The notes beneath the pieces were generated by a model that saw only the letters and a list, made by a program, of their open reading frames with translations, had not been told where the DNA came from and made no database searches. A stretch of DNA of 64,000 nucleotides, taken from contig CAJNDS010000001.1 in assembly GCA_905221605.1 (NCBI GenBank), forward strand, positions 844,525 through 908,524. The letters are read 5' to 3'. Shown here one piece after another: positions 44,826 to 55,834 of the stretch. The DNA comes from Symbiodinium natans. Lineage: Eukaryota > Sar > Dinophyceae > Suessiales > Symbiodiniaceae. Each line of letters begins with the position of its first letter. The first letter of the stretch is position 1. The translations under genes and the position numbers were made by a program.

Positions 44826-46727
44826 CTCGGGTTTCAATTATTCGGGTGTAGGGTTTAGGGTTTAGGGCTAGGGTTTGGGCTTAGGGTGTCTGGTCCGTAG
44901 ATCCCAGGACACTGTCGAGCTTGGGACGCGGGGTATGTCCGTCTAAATGCTAAACCCAAAAGGCTGATTAAACAAATTCCCTGAACATAGCTCCATACAC
45001 CCCTAAACCCCTCAAACCTCAATACCAAACCCTGTTCGCCATGCAGCACCTGAGCCCGTGCTGTCAGGACTACGTGAACCCTATACAGAGTAGTACATGT
45101 TTGAAGCTCTAAATCAATACCAGGAGCCACATTCATGGCTGCCTACACCCTGACTTCCTAAACCGCAAACCTTAAACCCTCGATTGCTTTGGCCTATGGG
45201 CAATAGCCCTAAACCCTAAAACCCTAAACCCTAAACCCTAAACCCTAAACCCTAAACCCTAAACCCTAAACCCTAAACCCGATATGAATACTGTGGTGCG
45301 GTTGCGGCGCTCAGTTGTTGAGCCGGGAGAGGACGTTGATGGCACAACGCTGCCGTCAAGAGGCCTTCCCGAGCACAAACCCTAAACCCTAAACCCTAAA
45401 CCCTACATCCTAAACCCTAAACCCTAAACCCTACACCCTACATCCTAAACCCTAAACCTAAACCCTGAAACCTCAACCTTGGGCTGTCCAGCCTAAAACT
45501 ATAAGCCCAGCCCTCATCCCGCAACTGCCAGCTGTCAACCACCCCAAAACCCTCAGCCCTAAACCCTAAACCCTAGACTCAACTGGTGTGGGTCCAGGTC
45601 CAGGATGTATAGGGTTTAGGGGGTCTAGGGTTTAGGGTGAACTCAAAAACCCGGAGCCCTCGTCTCTGAAAGCAAGAGCCGAGAGTTTCATTGTAGGGTT
45701 TAGGGAGGGGCGCCAAGGGGTTGGGGGGGGGGGGGGACAGCAAGATCCCGCCGTAAATACCAAGCCCATAAATCCGGCGGCAAACTCCAAACCCGAAACC
45801 TAACACGGCTTGGGGGGGGCCCTTAACTAAGGAATATACCTTGAATCATACTAGGGTTCCTATTATAATTTAAGGGATATTCCCTTAAACCCTAAACCCC
45901 TGGGTTTTGGAGTCTCTGGGTAGGTTTTGGGGTTTGGGGAAGGGGGCTAAGCTTTTATAGGGTGTTAGGCGTCTTGCGGTCTGCGCCTCGCGAACGTGGG
46001 CATGACAACGTTTAGTGGGGTTTAAGGGTTTGGGGTTTAGGGTCGCACCCCCCCCCCCCCCCCCCCCCCACAAGGCCCTCGCCAGCTAGAACTCCTAAGC
46101 CTTCGCCACCCGCAGTAAAGTCACTAAACCCAAGACCCCTAAACCCGACACCCTAAACCTCTAAACCCTAATCCCTAAACCCCTAAGCCCCCAAAACCAT
46201 ACCTGGACCCATTAAACCTATAATTAGAAGTCCTGAAGCCCAAAACCCTAAAAAACCCCAAAGCCTAATATTTGAACCCTGTTTAACCCCATTAAACCCC
46301 AAAAGCCCTAAACCCTAAGCCTTATTAAAACCTATTGAACCCTTTTGAACCCTATTGAACCCGATTAAACCTATGAGACCCAAAAAAAGCCCTGACCCCC
46401 CAAACCTGAAAGTTGAACTCGAAACCCTAAACCCTAACCCGAACCCCAAAACCCTCAATCCTAAACCCTAAACCCGAATCCCCAAACTTACATTAACTCC
46501 TAAACCCTAAATCCGAAACCCAGAACCCTAAACCCTAAACCCTGAACCCTAACACCTAAACCTGAAACCCTAAACCCTATGAAAAACCTAAAACCCTAGA
46601 AACCCTACGAACTTGAACACCCTAAAGGCCAAGCCCTAAACCCTAAACCCTAAACCCTAAACCCTAAACCCTAAACCCTAAACCCTAAACCCTAAACCCT
46701 AAACCCTAAAAAGCCCAAGCTGCGCAG

Positions 46728-46786
46728 GTAGCTGAAGGCCGCCGACGCTGCCGGACCGCGTGCTGGAGATGGTGTAGCGCGCCCCC
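46728..46786 (-). CDS. Candidate micro-exon, unknown
   Basis: Island with (CCCTAAA)n below and (TTTAGGG)n above. The minus frame reads ARYTISSTRSGSVGGLQLPA. Boundaries approximate. Confidence 0.4.
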
Positions 46787-46799
46787 TGATCGTCTACAG

Positions 46800-47115
46800 G
46801 GTAGGGTTTGGGGTTTTGGGGCTTGGGGTTTAGGGTTTAGGGTTTGGGGTTTGGGGTTTGGGGTTTGGGGTTTAGGGTTTAGGGCTAGGGTTTAGGGTTT
46901 AGGGTTTAGGGGTTTAGGGGTTTAGGGGTTTAGGGGTTTAGGGGCTTAGGGGTTTAGGGGTTTAGGGGTTTAGGGGTTTAGGGGTTTGGGGTTTGGGGTT
47001 TGGGGTTTGGGGGTTTAGGGGTTTAGGGGTTTAGGGGTTTAGGGTATGGGGTTTAGGGTTTGGGGTTTAGGGTTTAGGGTTTGGGGTTTGGGGTTTAGGG
47101 TTTAGGGTTCAGGGT
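46800..47115 (+). repeat. Composite TTTGGGG / TTTAGGGG / TTTAGGG array
   Basis: Successive homogeneous blocks of different variants over about 315 bp; the longest array in the window. Confidence 0.95.
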
Positions 47116-47689
47116 TCAGGACTTAGGGTAGAAGGCTGAGGGTTGAGGGTTTAGAGCCAAGAGCTTGGAGGGTTAAGAGTTCAGGGTAGGGTTATGAGGC
47201 AAGGTGTTGGGTTCAGGCCCCTCAAACCTAAAGCCTTAGCCCCCAGGTGTGGGAAACGAGCGTTTCTGGAGTAGTCCGATGGATCTTTTTTACGACGGGT
47301 TTGGCGCTTAGCGTTTTGGGTTTAGGGTTCAGTTTGAACCCTAAACACGCAGCTGAGCTGCTGCCAAATGCGGCACCGAAGGAGTGTCGGGGATACAACG
47401 TAGGGGTTCTAGGATTGCCCTTACACACCTCCCCAAAATGGGATTAGGGTTTAGGGTTTAGGGTTTAGAGTTTAGGGCTTAGCGGTTTACGGTTTAGGGT
47501 TTGAACCCAACAAAGGAAAATAGCAAATATCCCAAGGGCCTGCATGGGGTTCAGGGTCCCGGCTTTACAGGGTTTATAGGGCGCAGATCTTCGGCTTACT
47601 GGGGCTCAGGGCTTAAGACTCGCAGAAGTCCAGAAAGTTTAGGGTTTAGGGCCTCAACCCTAAACCCTAAGCCCTAAACCCTTCAGGGT

Positions 47690-47736
47690 GAGGGTCTGGG
47701 CCATACGTCAGCTCCAGGCGCCACTGTGTTTGGGGG
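47690..47736 (-). CDS. Candidate micro-exon, unknown
   Basis: After ACACAG the minus frame reads WRLELTYGPDPHP. Short; splice sites approximate. Confidence 0.3.
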
Positions 47737-48171
47737 TTAGGGTTTAAGGGGGTTGAGGTTGAGGTTGCAGGGCCGGTACACCCTAAACCCAAAACCCTAA
47801 ATCCTAAACCCTAAACCCTAAACCCTAACCCTAAACTGTCCAGCAAGTGCATCTCTGCTTGCCTGTCATGCGAACTTCTTGTTTGTTCTTCCGTCGAAAG
47901 CATCTTCAAGATGTAGGCTGTTGGGGCATGTCCCAAACTAAGGATCCCGGCAATAATGCCTCAATGTACGATAATCCTTCTCCGAGTTACCCCCTCGCCC
48001 CAGCTTTTGCAAAAGTACCCTGACAGAAAAGGGCTTGGAGTTTGCGCGTGGGGCTTGTAGGATGCATCAAGCTGCTAGGGGGCTCATAAGGGGGTACAGG
48101 GCTGAGGGTTTAGGGTTTGATAGGAGTTCAGTGTCTTAGGGTTGAGGAGGATGCTTCTGCTAACTGCTCCA

Positions 48172-48440
48172 CTAAAGTGACTCGTGAAACATCTGTACAG
48201 TCGAGAGAAGATTGGTAACGTGCTCCCAAGCAGATTCTTGCCTTCCTCGAACAGCCTGGCTGGCTTGTTCTGAGGAGAAGCGAATCTCATAGTTGTCAGA
48301 GCCCGACTGCTCCTTCGCGTCGCTTAAGCTGGTCACTTCCGACACTTTAGACACATCCACTTCAACAGTCTCATCAGGATCCACCCACACCTCTTCGTCC
48401 CTACACGCCACGCACTGCAGCTTCCAGCCGAGTGGTAGAG
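48172..48440 (-). CDS. Candidate KH gene last exon, acidic C-terminus
   Basis: The minus frame reads WKLQCVACRDEEVWVDPDET, then a Ser/Asp/Glu-rich stretch, ending ...MFHESL with TAG at 48172. A family-C palindromic element (48464-48571) sits just upstream in the intron. The start boundary is uncertain. Confidence 0.6.
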
Positions 48441-51400
48441 GGCTGCTGCGAAAGGTCTCGATCCTAGACCCGGCAGCAACCTAGGAATAAACAGGGTACC
48501 CTTGTTGGGTTTCAGGGGATGATAATGGAACCCCCAACAAAAAGGAAAAATGGGCCTACTCCAGGTCCTAGGATCAGCTTCTTCGCGTCTTGCAGTGATC
48601 TGCGGCAGTCGGTGTCCAGGCTTGTCAAGGCAATGACCAGACCTCAGCCGTTCGGGGAACCATTCTCGGAACTAACAGAACGACGATGGTCCCTTTTCAT
48701 AATAACCTCTAAGGTCACTACTTAGTTGCTGAGTTCATAAGCCCCTAAAAAGTGTACACTTTCAGTTTTATAGGGGATTATAGCATCCCAGAAAGTGTAA
48801 AGTGCGCTCACTCAGCTACTAAACCCTAACCCTAAACCCTAAACCCTAACCCCTGAACCCCTGAACCCTAAACCCTAAACCCTTCCTTAATGCAGGCCTG
48901 GTGGCCTTCAGGAAGCTCGACTTCCCTACCCGCCTTGACTGAGAGGCGGAAGTCGGGAGAACGCCCAAGGCGGCACCTGGCTTCACTAACTCAACGGTTG
49001 ACAGGGCAGAAAAAAACCAAAAGTAACCCTAAACCCTATACCCTAAACCCTAAACCCTAGACCTGAAACCCTAAACCCTAAATACTAAGCCCCAAGGCAC
49101 ACATCACCTTGGAAGAGCCGCTCGCTCTCTCTCTTCGCAACGAAGGCCTGATATCCTCAACGCGGCGAGGACAAGGTTTAGGGCTCAAGGTTTAACGGTT
49201 TAAGGCTTAGGGTTCCCGACTTTTGGGGTTTCGGGGCTTCTAGGAATTAGGGCTTTGGGTTTGTGTTTCGGGTTCATTGAGATCCGAAATACCGGTCCAT
49301 CCCAAGGACAGAGGTGAATTGAGGTAAGGAGCCAGCGCGAACTGGGCCATCGGATTCTGGACAAGGCACCTATACTCAGCAATCATCGAGCTTCACTGGA
49401 TAGTTCTCTAAGCTATGCTCCAACTGTGTTTATAAAACAGTTGACTTTCGGATTGGGACTTCGGGGCTTAGGGGCTTTGGGTTTAGGGTCTGGTGCTTTA
49501 GGGTTTGGGGCTTATACGCTGCGCTTCTACGGTTTAGGACTTGCGGGCTTGGGGGTTTGGGGCCTTTGGTGCTTTAGGGTTTGGGGTCTATGGACCGCGG
49601 TCCCATGTGGGCAGCGGAAACAGTCAATGGGGCGAGGCTAAGTTGTTCCGGACAAACGCTGTAAGGTCTAAACTACCCTAAACCCCTAAACTCTAAACCA
49701 AGGGTCCATGTACCTAAATGTGGAGTACTTGGGCCTTACAGTGCTAGGGACTTTGGGGCCCAAGAATATCATACTGTGGTAGTGGACCGCTCGGGTAAAC
49801 CCTAACCCTAAATCCTAAACCCGGAACCCTAAACCCGAAACCCTAAACCATCGGCCTGTCGGTATGGAGCTCTCATGCGCAGGGCTTCTTGGAGAGGCAC
49901 CGGTGGTGGTCCTTGCTTGGAGGTTCAGGGTACTGCGTCACCCAATATATTATAGGGTTTAGGGTTTAGGGTTTCGGGTTTAGGGTAACCCATTACAATT
50001 GATTGATGCGTTAAACGAGTAATTCTGCTGCATCCCGGGTGCGGAATTCGCTGTCTGACAGCAGACCTTCGGCGGAGCGCGCGATGATGTCCCTCGCGCA
50101 CCAGCAACCCTCAAACTCATTGTGCGCAGGACGCAGGTACAGCTCCAGCATTCTTCTGGCGGTCTCAACACGACTTCGTGAATGCTCTTGCCCCTCTGGT
50201 ACCTTCAGCACCTCCAGATGGGATGTACATTCCCAGATGCGCTTCATCTCAGCTGCCTTTGCGTGTGAGCACTGTGGATCGAAGAAGGTGACTTCCAACT
50301 TCGCCCCATCCTCCTCCGTCTTGACGTAATACGTAATGTTCGTCACCCTCTGAGAGAGGGTGAAGGAGCTCCTTCCCAACACCTGAGACATCTTCTTCTT
50401 GACGGAACTCTTCAAGCGAGCAGCCCACTGTCGGCGGCAATCCTGGAAGTTCAGCTTCTCCAGAGCCCCGGGTCTCTGCGAAGCTTCCTTGTCCAGTTTG
50501 GGGCCCCAAAAGAACAGCTGGCCAAAGAGAACTGACACCCTGGCCACAGAGAGCGCTTCCTCCGACACCTCATTCACACATCGCTGGAACTCTGGGTACA
50601 TGTGGCTCCAGTCAAACTTGTCGGGGCAATAGGCGTACGTGCTGATGCCGTCGGACTGCTGCTGCGTAGCATGGTCCCCGACCCTCTCTAAAGCATAGTA
50701 CGATCGCCCACGCCCGCCTGCTGCAGTCTGCCTCATCTGTTTGGGGCAGACATGGTACGCGTCGATATCCGCAAGCACCAGCTTCACGGCAAAGGAATGC
50801 GGGGCATCGATCAGCATATTCTTGGTGTGGGGAGGCTTGTGTGATGCCCCTGCACGATCGATCAGCAGCCGGACCTTAGAGGGTACATGCGGGGGTTTAC
50901 GAGAATCAGGAAGCCCTAGTACACCGTATAGTAACGACCCCAATAAGGTACCCCTAATTCGAAAAACCCATTGCAGCCTAAGGTTGGGATCGCATGATTA
51001 CCCCACTCTTCTATGCTTCCACAGACCACGAAAGCCTGAGGCCCAAACCCCTCAAAAACTCCAAACAAGCTCATGTGGTTTTCAAGGAGCCGTGCGCTCG
51101 ACCTCATCGACCAAGTCTTTCTGACCGCGGATGACGAGCTCCATCTGATGAGCGCGTCGGCCCACGAATGTGTCTTCCGTGTCCCCGCGCCTGATGGAGA
51201 TCCGAAGGCTCGGATAGGACGACTTCAATCCATTCAGCTGGCTGCCATGTTGCCCGATGATGGCCCCGATGGCATTGCCAGCTACTGACACCACCCGCTC
51301 AACATCTCCCACTCCGACCGGCGTCCTTGGCTGGCCTTTGCTCCGAGAAGTCTTGCCTGAACCTTTCCCGGAGCTGTGCATCGCCACATGTCCCTTGCCA

Positions 51401-51708
51401 TTTTGCTTGCCCTCACGGCCGGCGTCGTTCGGTGCGTCGGCGTCCGGGGCTCCCTTGGCCTTCCCTTTGCTCTGCAGCGAGCTGAAAGATCGCAGGGTCA
51501 AAGGACCCGAGGCGGTGGACAAGTTTGCCGGTTCCAAGCGAACTTGGCATGTTGGGCAGAAGGTTGCGCAGCCGCCACAGATGTAGATCTGGCCGCGGAA
51601 CTTCTGACAACCAGGGCTCTGGCACATCAGCTTGTACCTGGCCTGCTGGTTGCAGACAAAGCATGGGCTGACCTCCAGTGACGTGGTAGATGTAGCTTCA
51701 TCTCCCAT
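48172..51708 (-). CDS. Zinc-finger/KH-domain RNA-binding protein gene (multi-exon)
   Basis: ATG at 51708. Exon 1 (51103-51708) encodes a Cys-rich N-terminus with CxxC pairs (CFVC, CGGC, CPTC), a basic low-complexity linker and most of a KH domain with IIGQHGSQL (the GxxG loop). Exon 2 (about 50043-50874) continues for 277 codons without a domain I recognise. Small downstream exons at 49856-49911, 49108-49147 and about 48895-48992 fit in phase and lead to an acidic last exon ending at 48172. If exon 2 instead reads through, a TAA at 50011 ends the protein. Donor GATGAG|GTC and acceptor CTAAG|GTC share AGGTC. Expected role: RNA binding; partner and location unknown. Confidence 0.72.
48464..48571. 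mobile_element. Palindromic element family C, possible 4-bp duplication
   Basis: CTAGACCCGGCAGCAACCTA to CTACTCCAGGTCCTAG, flanked by GATC on both sides. Lies just upstream of the last KH gene exon. Confidence 0.66.
48895..48992 (-). CDS. Candidate KH gene exon 5
   Basis: The minus frame reads RCRLGRSPDFRLSVKAGREV and then ELPEGHQACIK. Boundaries approximate; two acceptor choices a few bases apart give different frames. Confidence 0.5.
49108..49147 (-). CDS. Candidate KH gene exon 4 (40 nt)
   Basis: Acceptor ATATCAG|GCC, donor CCAAG|GTGATG. Reads AFVAKRESERLFQ, in phase with the previous exon. Confidence 0.6.
49702..49793. mobile_element. Palindromic element family D
   Basis: GGGTCCATGTACCTAAATGT to ATACTGTGGTAGTGGACC, right arm more diverged. 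Confidence 0.6.
49856..49911 (-). CDS. Candidate KH gene exon 3
   Basis: Acceptor GCAAG|GA, donor CGACAG|GCCGAT (GC). Reads PPPVPLQEALRMRAPYRQ. CAGGCC is shared by this donor and the next acceptor. Confidence 0.6.
49917..50000. mobile_element. Family B fragment carrying a telomere-like array
   Basis: CTTGGAGGTTCAGGGTACTG, then GTCACCCAATATATTA, a TTTAGGG array, then GTAACCCATTACAATTG. It lies between KH gene exons 2 and 3. Confidence 0.6.
50011..50874 (-). CDS. KH gene exon 2: long exon of unknown domain
   Basis: Acceptor TCTAAG|GTC. 287 codons to TAA at 50011, or a donor at 50043 (TTCC|GCACCC) leading on to 49911. Contains several Trp/Cys-rich patches and a segment with TNITYYVKTEEDGAKLEVTF. 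The 3' end abuts a family-B palindromic element, so the TAA may be intronic. Confidence 0.75.
   Translation of the reverse strand, partial: VRLLIDRAGASHKPPHTKNMLIDAPHSFAVKLVLADIDAYHVCPKQMRQTAAGGRGRSYYALERVGDHATQQQSDGISTYAYCPDKFDWSHMYPEFQRCVNEVSEEALSVARVSVLFGQLFFWGPKLDKEASQRPGALEKLNFQDCRRQWAARLKSSVKKKMSQVLGRSSFTLSQRVTNITYYVKTEEDGAKLEVTFFDPQCSHAKAAEMKRIWECTSHLEVLKVPEGQEHSRSRVETARRMLELYLRPAHNEFEGCWCARDIIARSAEGLLSDSEFRTRDAAELLV
51103..51708 (-). CDS. KH gene exon 1: Cys-rich zinc finger and KH domain
   Basis: 202 codons, phase 0 at the donor. Cys/His spacing in residues about 16-58 suggests two or more zinc-binding knuckles. The KH core with GQHG at roughly residue 150 is followed by LRISIRRGD and VIRGQKDLVDE, as in type I KH folds. 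A GKGSGKTSRSKGQPRTP-type basic linker separates them. Confidence 0.82.
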
Positions 51709-52223
51709 TGATCCCTATTCCACACCCTCTGGATCCTTGTTATAAACCCTGTAGATCCCTAAGCCCTAAACAACCCTAAACCCTGGGCCCTAAACCCTCT
51801 GCATCCCTAAACCCTGAACCCTGCACGTGTAAATACCCGCAAGCTCTAGAAACCCAAGCCTGAGCCCTTGCACTGGAAAGTGTTGATCCTGCCTTGTGGC
51901 CTAGAGCAATCCCAAGAACGGCTTTGGTCCTATGGTCCTGCTGTGCCTTCGTATGGGACTGTGGTAGCAGATCTTCTCTAAGTAGGGACTCATTCAAACC
52001 CGAAGTACATACATCATCACCCTCAAGCCAAAACTGCCTGTGGCCTTCTCACATTCGCGGACGCGCAGCCACTAGGCTTGAGACATCGTGGAACTACGCG
52101 TGCTGCAAGATGTAAGCAGATATGGGTTTATGACAATAAGGGTTTAGGGTTTAGGGTTTAGGGTCGTTGTGGGATAACCCTAAGCCCGACAACCCAAACC
52201 CGAAACCAAATCCCACCTAGTGC

Positions 52224-52268
52224 TTGGGTCAACACGACCATCTTGTCCGCGCAAGCCTGTGAGAAGGC
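52224..52268 (-). CDS. Candidate micro-exon, unknown
   Basis: Acceptor ATCAG|GCC, donor ACCCAA|GCACTA (GC), 15 codons: AFSQACADKMVVLTQ. In the spacer 5' of the KH gene. Confidence 0.4.
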
Positions 52269-52573
52269 CTGATCAGCCCTATAACAAGCTCCTTTTCGTT
52301 AAGCTGTCGGACTTAGGGTTTAGGGTTTCGGGGGTTGTGAGGGTTGAGGGTTTCGGGGCTTATGAAGCATTTTGTAAGCCGCAAAACTTACTTTGCAATA
52401 GCCCACAGCTTGGGGCTCTCAAGCCCTGAGCCCAACATGCTAAACCTCCACTTAAGCTGACCTATGAGACCGAAACCCAAGGTAAACCCTAGAAGCCCGA
52501 AACCCTAACCCTTAAACCCTAAACCCTAAACCCTGAACCCTAACCCCTACATAGCCATAAGCCCTCAGCTCTA

Positions 52574-52693
52574 CAAGGAGGGGCCCCCTTACTATACTAA
52601 CTGTAGTTAAGGGACTTAGAATCTAGTTTAGGATCCTTATAACCCAATTAAGGGCTCTTATAACTCTACTTATAGCTAGGGGGCCCCACCCTG
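52574..52693. mobile_element. Palindromic element family G, second copy
   Basis: Inverse orientation of the same internal sequence as the copy at 57810, same 120-bp length, flanked by TA on both sides. A degenerate third copy is near 19213-19345. Confidence 0.75.
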
Positions 52694-52711
52694 TAGAGGA
52701 AAGAAGGGAGG

Positions 52712-52768
52712 GATTGTGCATCGTCCCTCTTCTGAGGCCTTCCCCGCGTCGTAGCGGTGGCCGTTCAC
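52712..52768 (-). CDS. Candidate micro-exon, unknown
   Basis: Acceptor CTTCAG|GTG. Reads VNGHRYDAGKASEEGRC. The 3' boundary is approximate. Confidence 0.4.
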
Positions 52769-52858
52769 CTGAAGGAGCACTCCGACAAGGATTTGGGGGT
52801 TTACGAAAAGAGGGGTTTAGGGTTTAGGGTTTAGGGTTTAGGGTTTAGGGTTTAACCT

Positions 52859-52950
52859 TGGGATGTCCCCCCTTACTTGATAGGGGCTATAGTACCCCCT
52901 ATTCTAATCGCAATCAAAAACTGTTAGTATAAGAGGGAACATCCCAAGGT
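52859..52950. mobile_element. Palindromic element family E
   Basis: CTTGGGATGTCCCCCCTTA left end and a TTAGTATAAGAGGGAACATC... right end. Other copies: 28451-28521 and a one-armed copy 63172-63203. Confidence 0.7.
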
Positions 52951-53238
52951 TTAGAAACCCTGAACCCGAAACCGATTCGCACTAACACTAGGGTGAATAA
53001 GCCTAGAGTTGAAAATTGGGGTTCCTCCCCACAGCAAGGATTGATTTCACCTCCTGCCTCAGACTCTTGCATTACCCGCATGTGGTTGCCAGGGAACTTC
53101 AAGGTTAAGCCCAAGTACACCGACAGAACAGGAGAAAACACGATCCCGAAAGGGGAATGTTCAACCCTAAGCCCAAAACCCTAAACCCTACATACACCCC
53201 AAACCCCAAACCCCAAACCCCATACCCTGAACCCGAAC

Positions 53239-53312
53239 TCTTGGCAAAGTAACTGCCAAGCCACCAGCTGCGACACGCCGGCAGCTTCGAAGTAGCCGTT
53301 GTTTGCCTGGAC
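53239..53312 (-). CDS. Possible diverged PAN-like micro-exon
   Basis: The minus frame reads NNGYFEAAGVSQLVAWQLLC, which aligns with YFNVTSGVPDLSACKQLC of exon 13 with one Cys replaced by Trp. May be a decayed or divergent copy. Confidence 0.35.
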
Positions 53313-53731
53313 CCGCAAGGTTTAGGGTTTAGGGTTTGGGGTTTAGGGTTTGGGGTTTAGGGCTGGGTATGCGGGTCCATGATCAAGGATCTCAGGGTAC
53401 AGGGGGTTTAGGGGTTTAGGGGGTTAGTGTTTAGGGTTTCGGGCCTGGGGTATAGGGGTCAAGGATCAAGGATCTCAGGGTACAGCCCTGTGGGGGTAGG
53501 GTGACATGGGTATTTCCCCAAATAAGGGTACCCCTACTCTACCCTAGAATCCTTATTAGGGGAACCCCCGAAAAAGAAGTACCCCGAATAGGGTTACCCC
53601 TAATCTACCCCAAGATACTATAATCCTTACTAGGGGAAGCCCCCCAAAAAGGTGCGGCTTTCTCCAGCCAGAAGCCAGTAGCCTGCAAGTACCGAAGGCT
53701 CCATCCAAGCCGTTCTTCCCATGCTACTCAC

Positions 53732-53775
53732 CGAGGTAGCAGCAGAAGACGTCCTGCCTGCGGTGTTTGGCATAC
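53732..53775 (-). CDS. Candidate micro-exon (44 nt) with consensus splice sites
   Basis: Acceptor GATGCAG|G, donor CTCG|GTGAGT, the best canonical donor in the window. Reads YAKHRRQDVFCCYL. Not recognised. Confidence 0.5.
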
Positions 53776-54966
53776 CTGCATCCGGTGACTTTTTAGGGTT
53801 TAGGGTTCAGGGTTCAGGGTCCAGGTCCAGCCTCCGTGGTTAGCTCGCGAATCTCCGTGACATATAGGGCAAGTGCTTGTGGCGCACTGCCCTACCATCA
53901 TTCCAACAGAGACAAGCACCCAAAACGGTCTGTTGCATGTGCCACCCCACCACATGTAAGGTCTTTAGGGTTTAAGGTCAGTTTAGGTTGCCGTTGTCCT
54001 GCGCTTGGCGAGGCTGTGCCCGAAATTACCCTAGAAGCCCGCCCTCCAAAAGAACCCAAACTTTAAACACCATCCATACCAAATGACCCTAAACCCTAAA
54101 CCCTAAACCCCAAACCCCAAACCCCAAACCCCAAACCATCCATCCCCAATGACCCCAAACCCTGATGCCTGAACCCCCATTTAGCCTAACCCCCTGCCCC
54201 CAAGTCTGCAAGTCTACCCCTCTACCTTTACCCCCTACACCAAAAAGGGCTCCAACGAAGTGTAAGATCTGTTCGGTTTCGGGTTCTTAAGGGAGGGGGG
54301 GCTCAAGCGGGGTATGGAACCCCAGGTTCCCGACTACTCCCCACTACTCTGTAAGGCTCCCTAAGCGTCCCCAGTGCCCACCCCCCCCCCCCCCTCCCGG
54401 AACCCTACAAGTTTAGGGTTCTACCTGTGTAGAACTCCCGCATAGGGTCCATGTCCAGTTGTGTAGGACAGCCCCGGACCTCCGAAGCCAAACAGAACCC
54501 CCCCCCCCCCCCAAAAAAAAAGAAGAAGCCCTACAACCTTGAAGACCCTCCCCCAAAAAAACACAGCAAAACAAAACCCTACCGAAGGAACGTTGTTTGA
54601 ATTGTCAAAAGATGCCGAGTGCAGATAGGGCACGAAGCTTAAACCCCTAACTGACGTTCACAAATCCGAAGCCTAAGCCGTTACGCCCTTACACCCATAC
54701 ACCCTTACACTTCTATACACTCTTACATACCCTAAACCCCACACCCTTACACTCTTACATCCGCATCTAAAGGGCCTTACAGGGCCTAAACCCCAAAACC
54801 CAAACCCCAAACCCCAAAAACCCTAAACCCCAAACCCCAAAAACCCTAAACCCTAAACCCCTCAACCATAAACCCTAAACCCTACAACCCTAACCCTAAA
54901 CCCCAAAGCCTAACCCTAAACCCTAAACCCTCCAACCCTTAACTGCGTTGGAAGTTCTAGGCTTGA

Positions 54967-55042
54967 CCCCCAGATCGCCCCGAGGCCCACGCAGCAACGA
55001 ACTTCAGGAACAAGCGGCCAAGACCTCCGGTCTTGTGGCTTA
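54967..55042 (-). CDS. Possible terminal exon, unknown
   Basis: The minus frame reads HKTGGLGRLFLKFVAAWASG and then RSGGQA with a TAG. Acceptor not resolved. Confidence 0.3.
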
Positions 55043-55412
55043 GGGCGGTTTAGGGTTTAGGGTTTAGGGTTTAGGGCTTAGGGCTTAGGGTTTAGGGTTT
55101 AGGGTTTAGGGTTAATTTCATATGATGTTCTACTAGAAATAACAACTTTTGGGGTGAGCAAGGTTTAGGGTTTGGGGGGATCAGGGTTCATGGTTTCGGG
55201 GGATGAGGGTTCGGCTGAAGGTTTAGAGTTTAGGGTTTTGGGCTTACGGTTTACGTTCTCCCTAAACCCGAAACCCTAAACGCCCTAAACCCTAAACCCT
55301 AAACCCTAAACCCTTAACCCTAAACCCTAAACCCTAAACCACCTTTGCAAGGGACTAGACAACTCATTGTCTAAGGGGGCTCAGGAAGCCCTCCAAATAT
55401 AGCACTTGTAAG

Positions 55413-55484
55413 TTGGGATGTTCCCCCGTGCACGAACTGTCCTTAATAGGGATCCTAAACCCGGGGGGGGGGGGAACATCCCAT
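55413..55484. mobile_element. Palindromic element family E with 8-bp target duplication
   Basis: Ends TTGGGATGTTCCCCC and GGGGGAACATCCCAT, flanked by a perfect CTTGTAAG direct repeat (55405-55412, 55485-55492). Confidence 0.8.
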
Positions 55485-55555
55485 CTTGTAAGTACAAACC
55501 CATGACCGAGATATGACCCATATCCAGTTCCCGAAAAGCCAACGGTTCCAAGCAA

Positions 55556-55632
55556 GGGTTTAGGGTTTAGGGTTTAGGGTTTAGGGTTTAGGGTTTAGGG
55601 TTTAGGGTTTAGGGTTTAGGGTTTAGGGTTTA
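55556..55632 (+). repeat. (TTTAGGG)n array
   Basis: About 11 perfect units, followed by further short arrays at 55678-55752 and 55863-55930. Confidence 0.95.
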
Positions 55633-55777
55633 GGGCCTAGGGCCTCGCGCAACCACTCGAGGCCAGGGTGTGGAGGGTTTAGGGTTTAGGGTTTAGGGTT
55701 CAGGGTTCAGGGTTTAGGGTTTAGGGTTTGGGGTTTAGGGTTTAGGGTTTAGCGCAAACCCCCTTTCCGGGCCCCGC

Positions 55778-55834
55778 CATCCACAAAGTAGACGTCCCCT
55801 TCCGGTGCATCCAGAACGTCTTGAAGTGAAGAGC
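55778..55834 (-). CDS. Candidate micro-exon, unknown
   Basis: Acceptor CACCAG|GC, donor GATG|GCGGGG (GC, phase 1). Reads SSLQDVLDAPEGDVYFVD. Confidence 0.45.

Noticed and set aside
50039-51681. + strand ORFs of up to 127 codons across the KH gene
   Set aside because: Antisense shadows of the two long minus-strand exons, which carry the KH and zinc-finger motifs.
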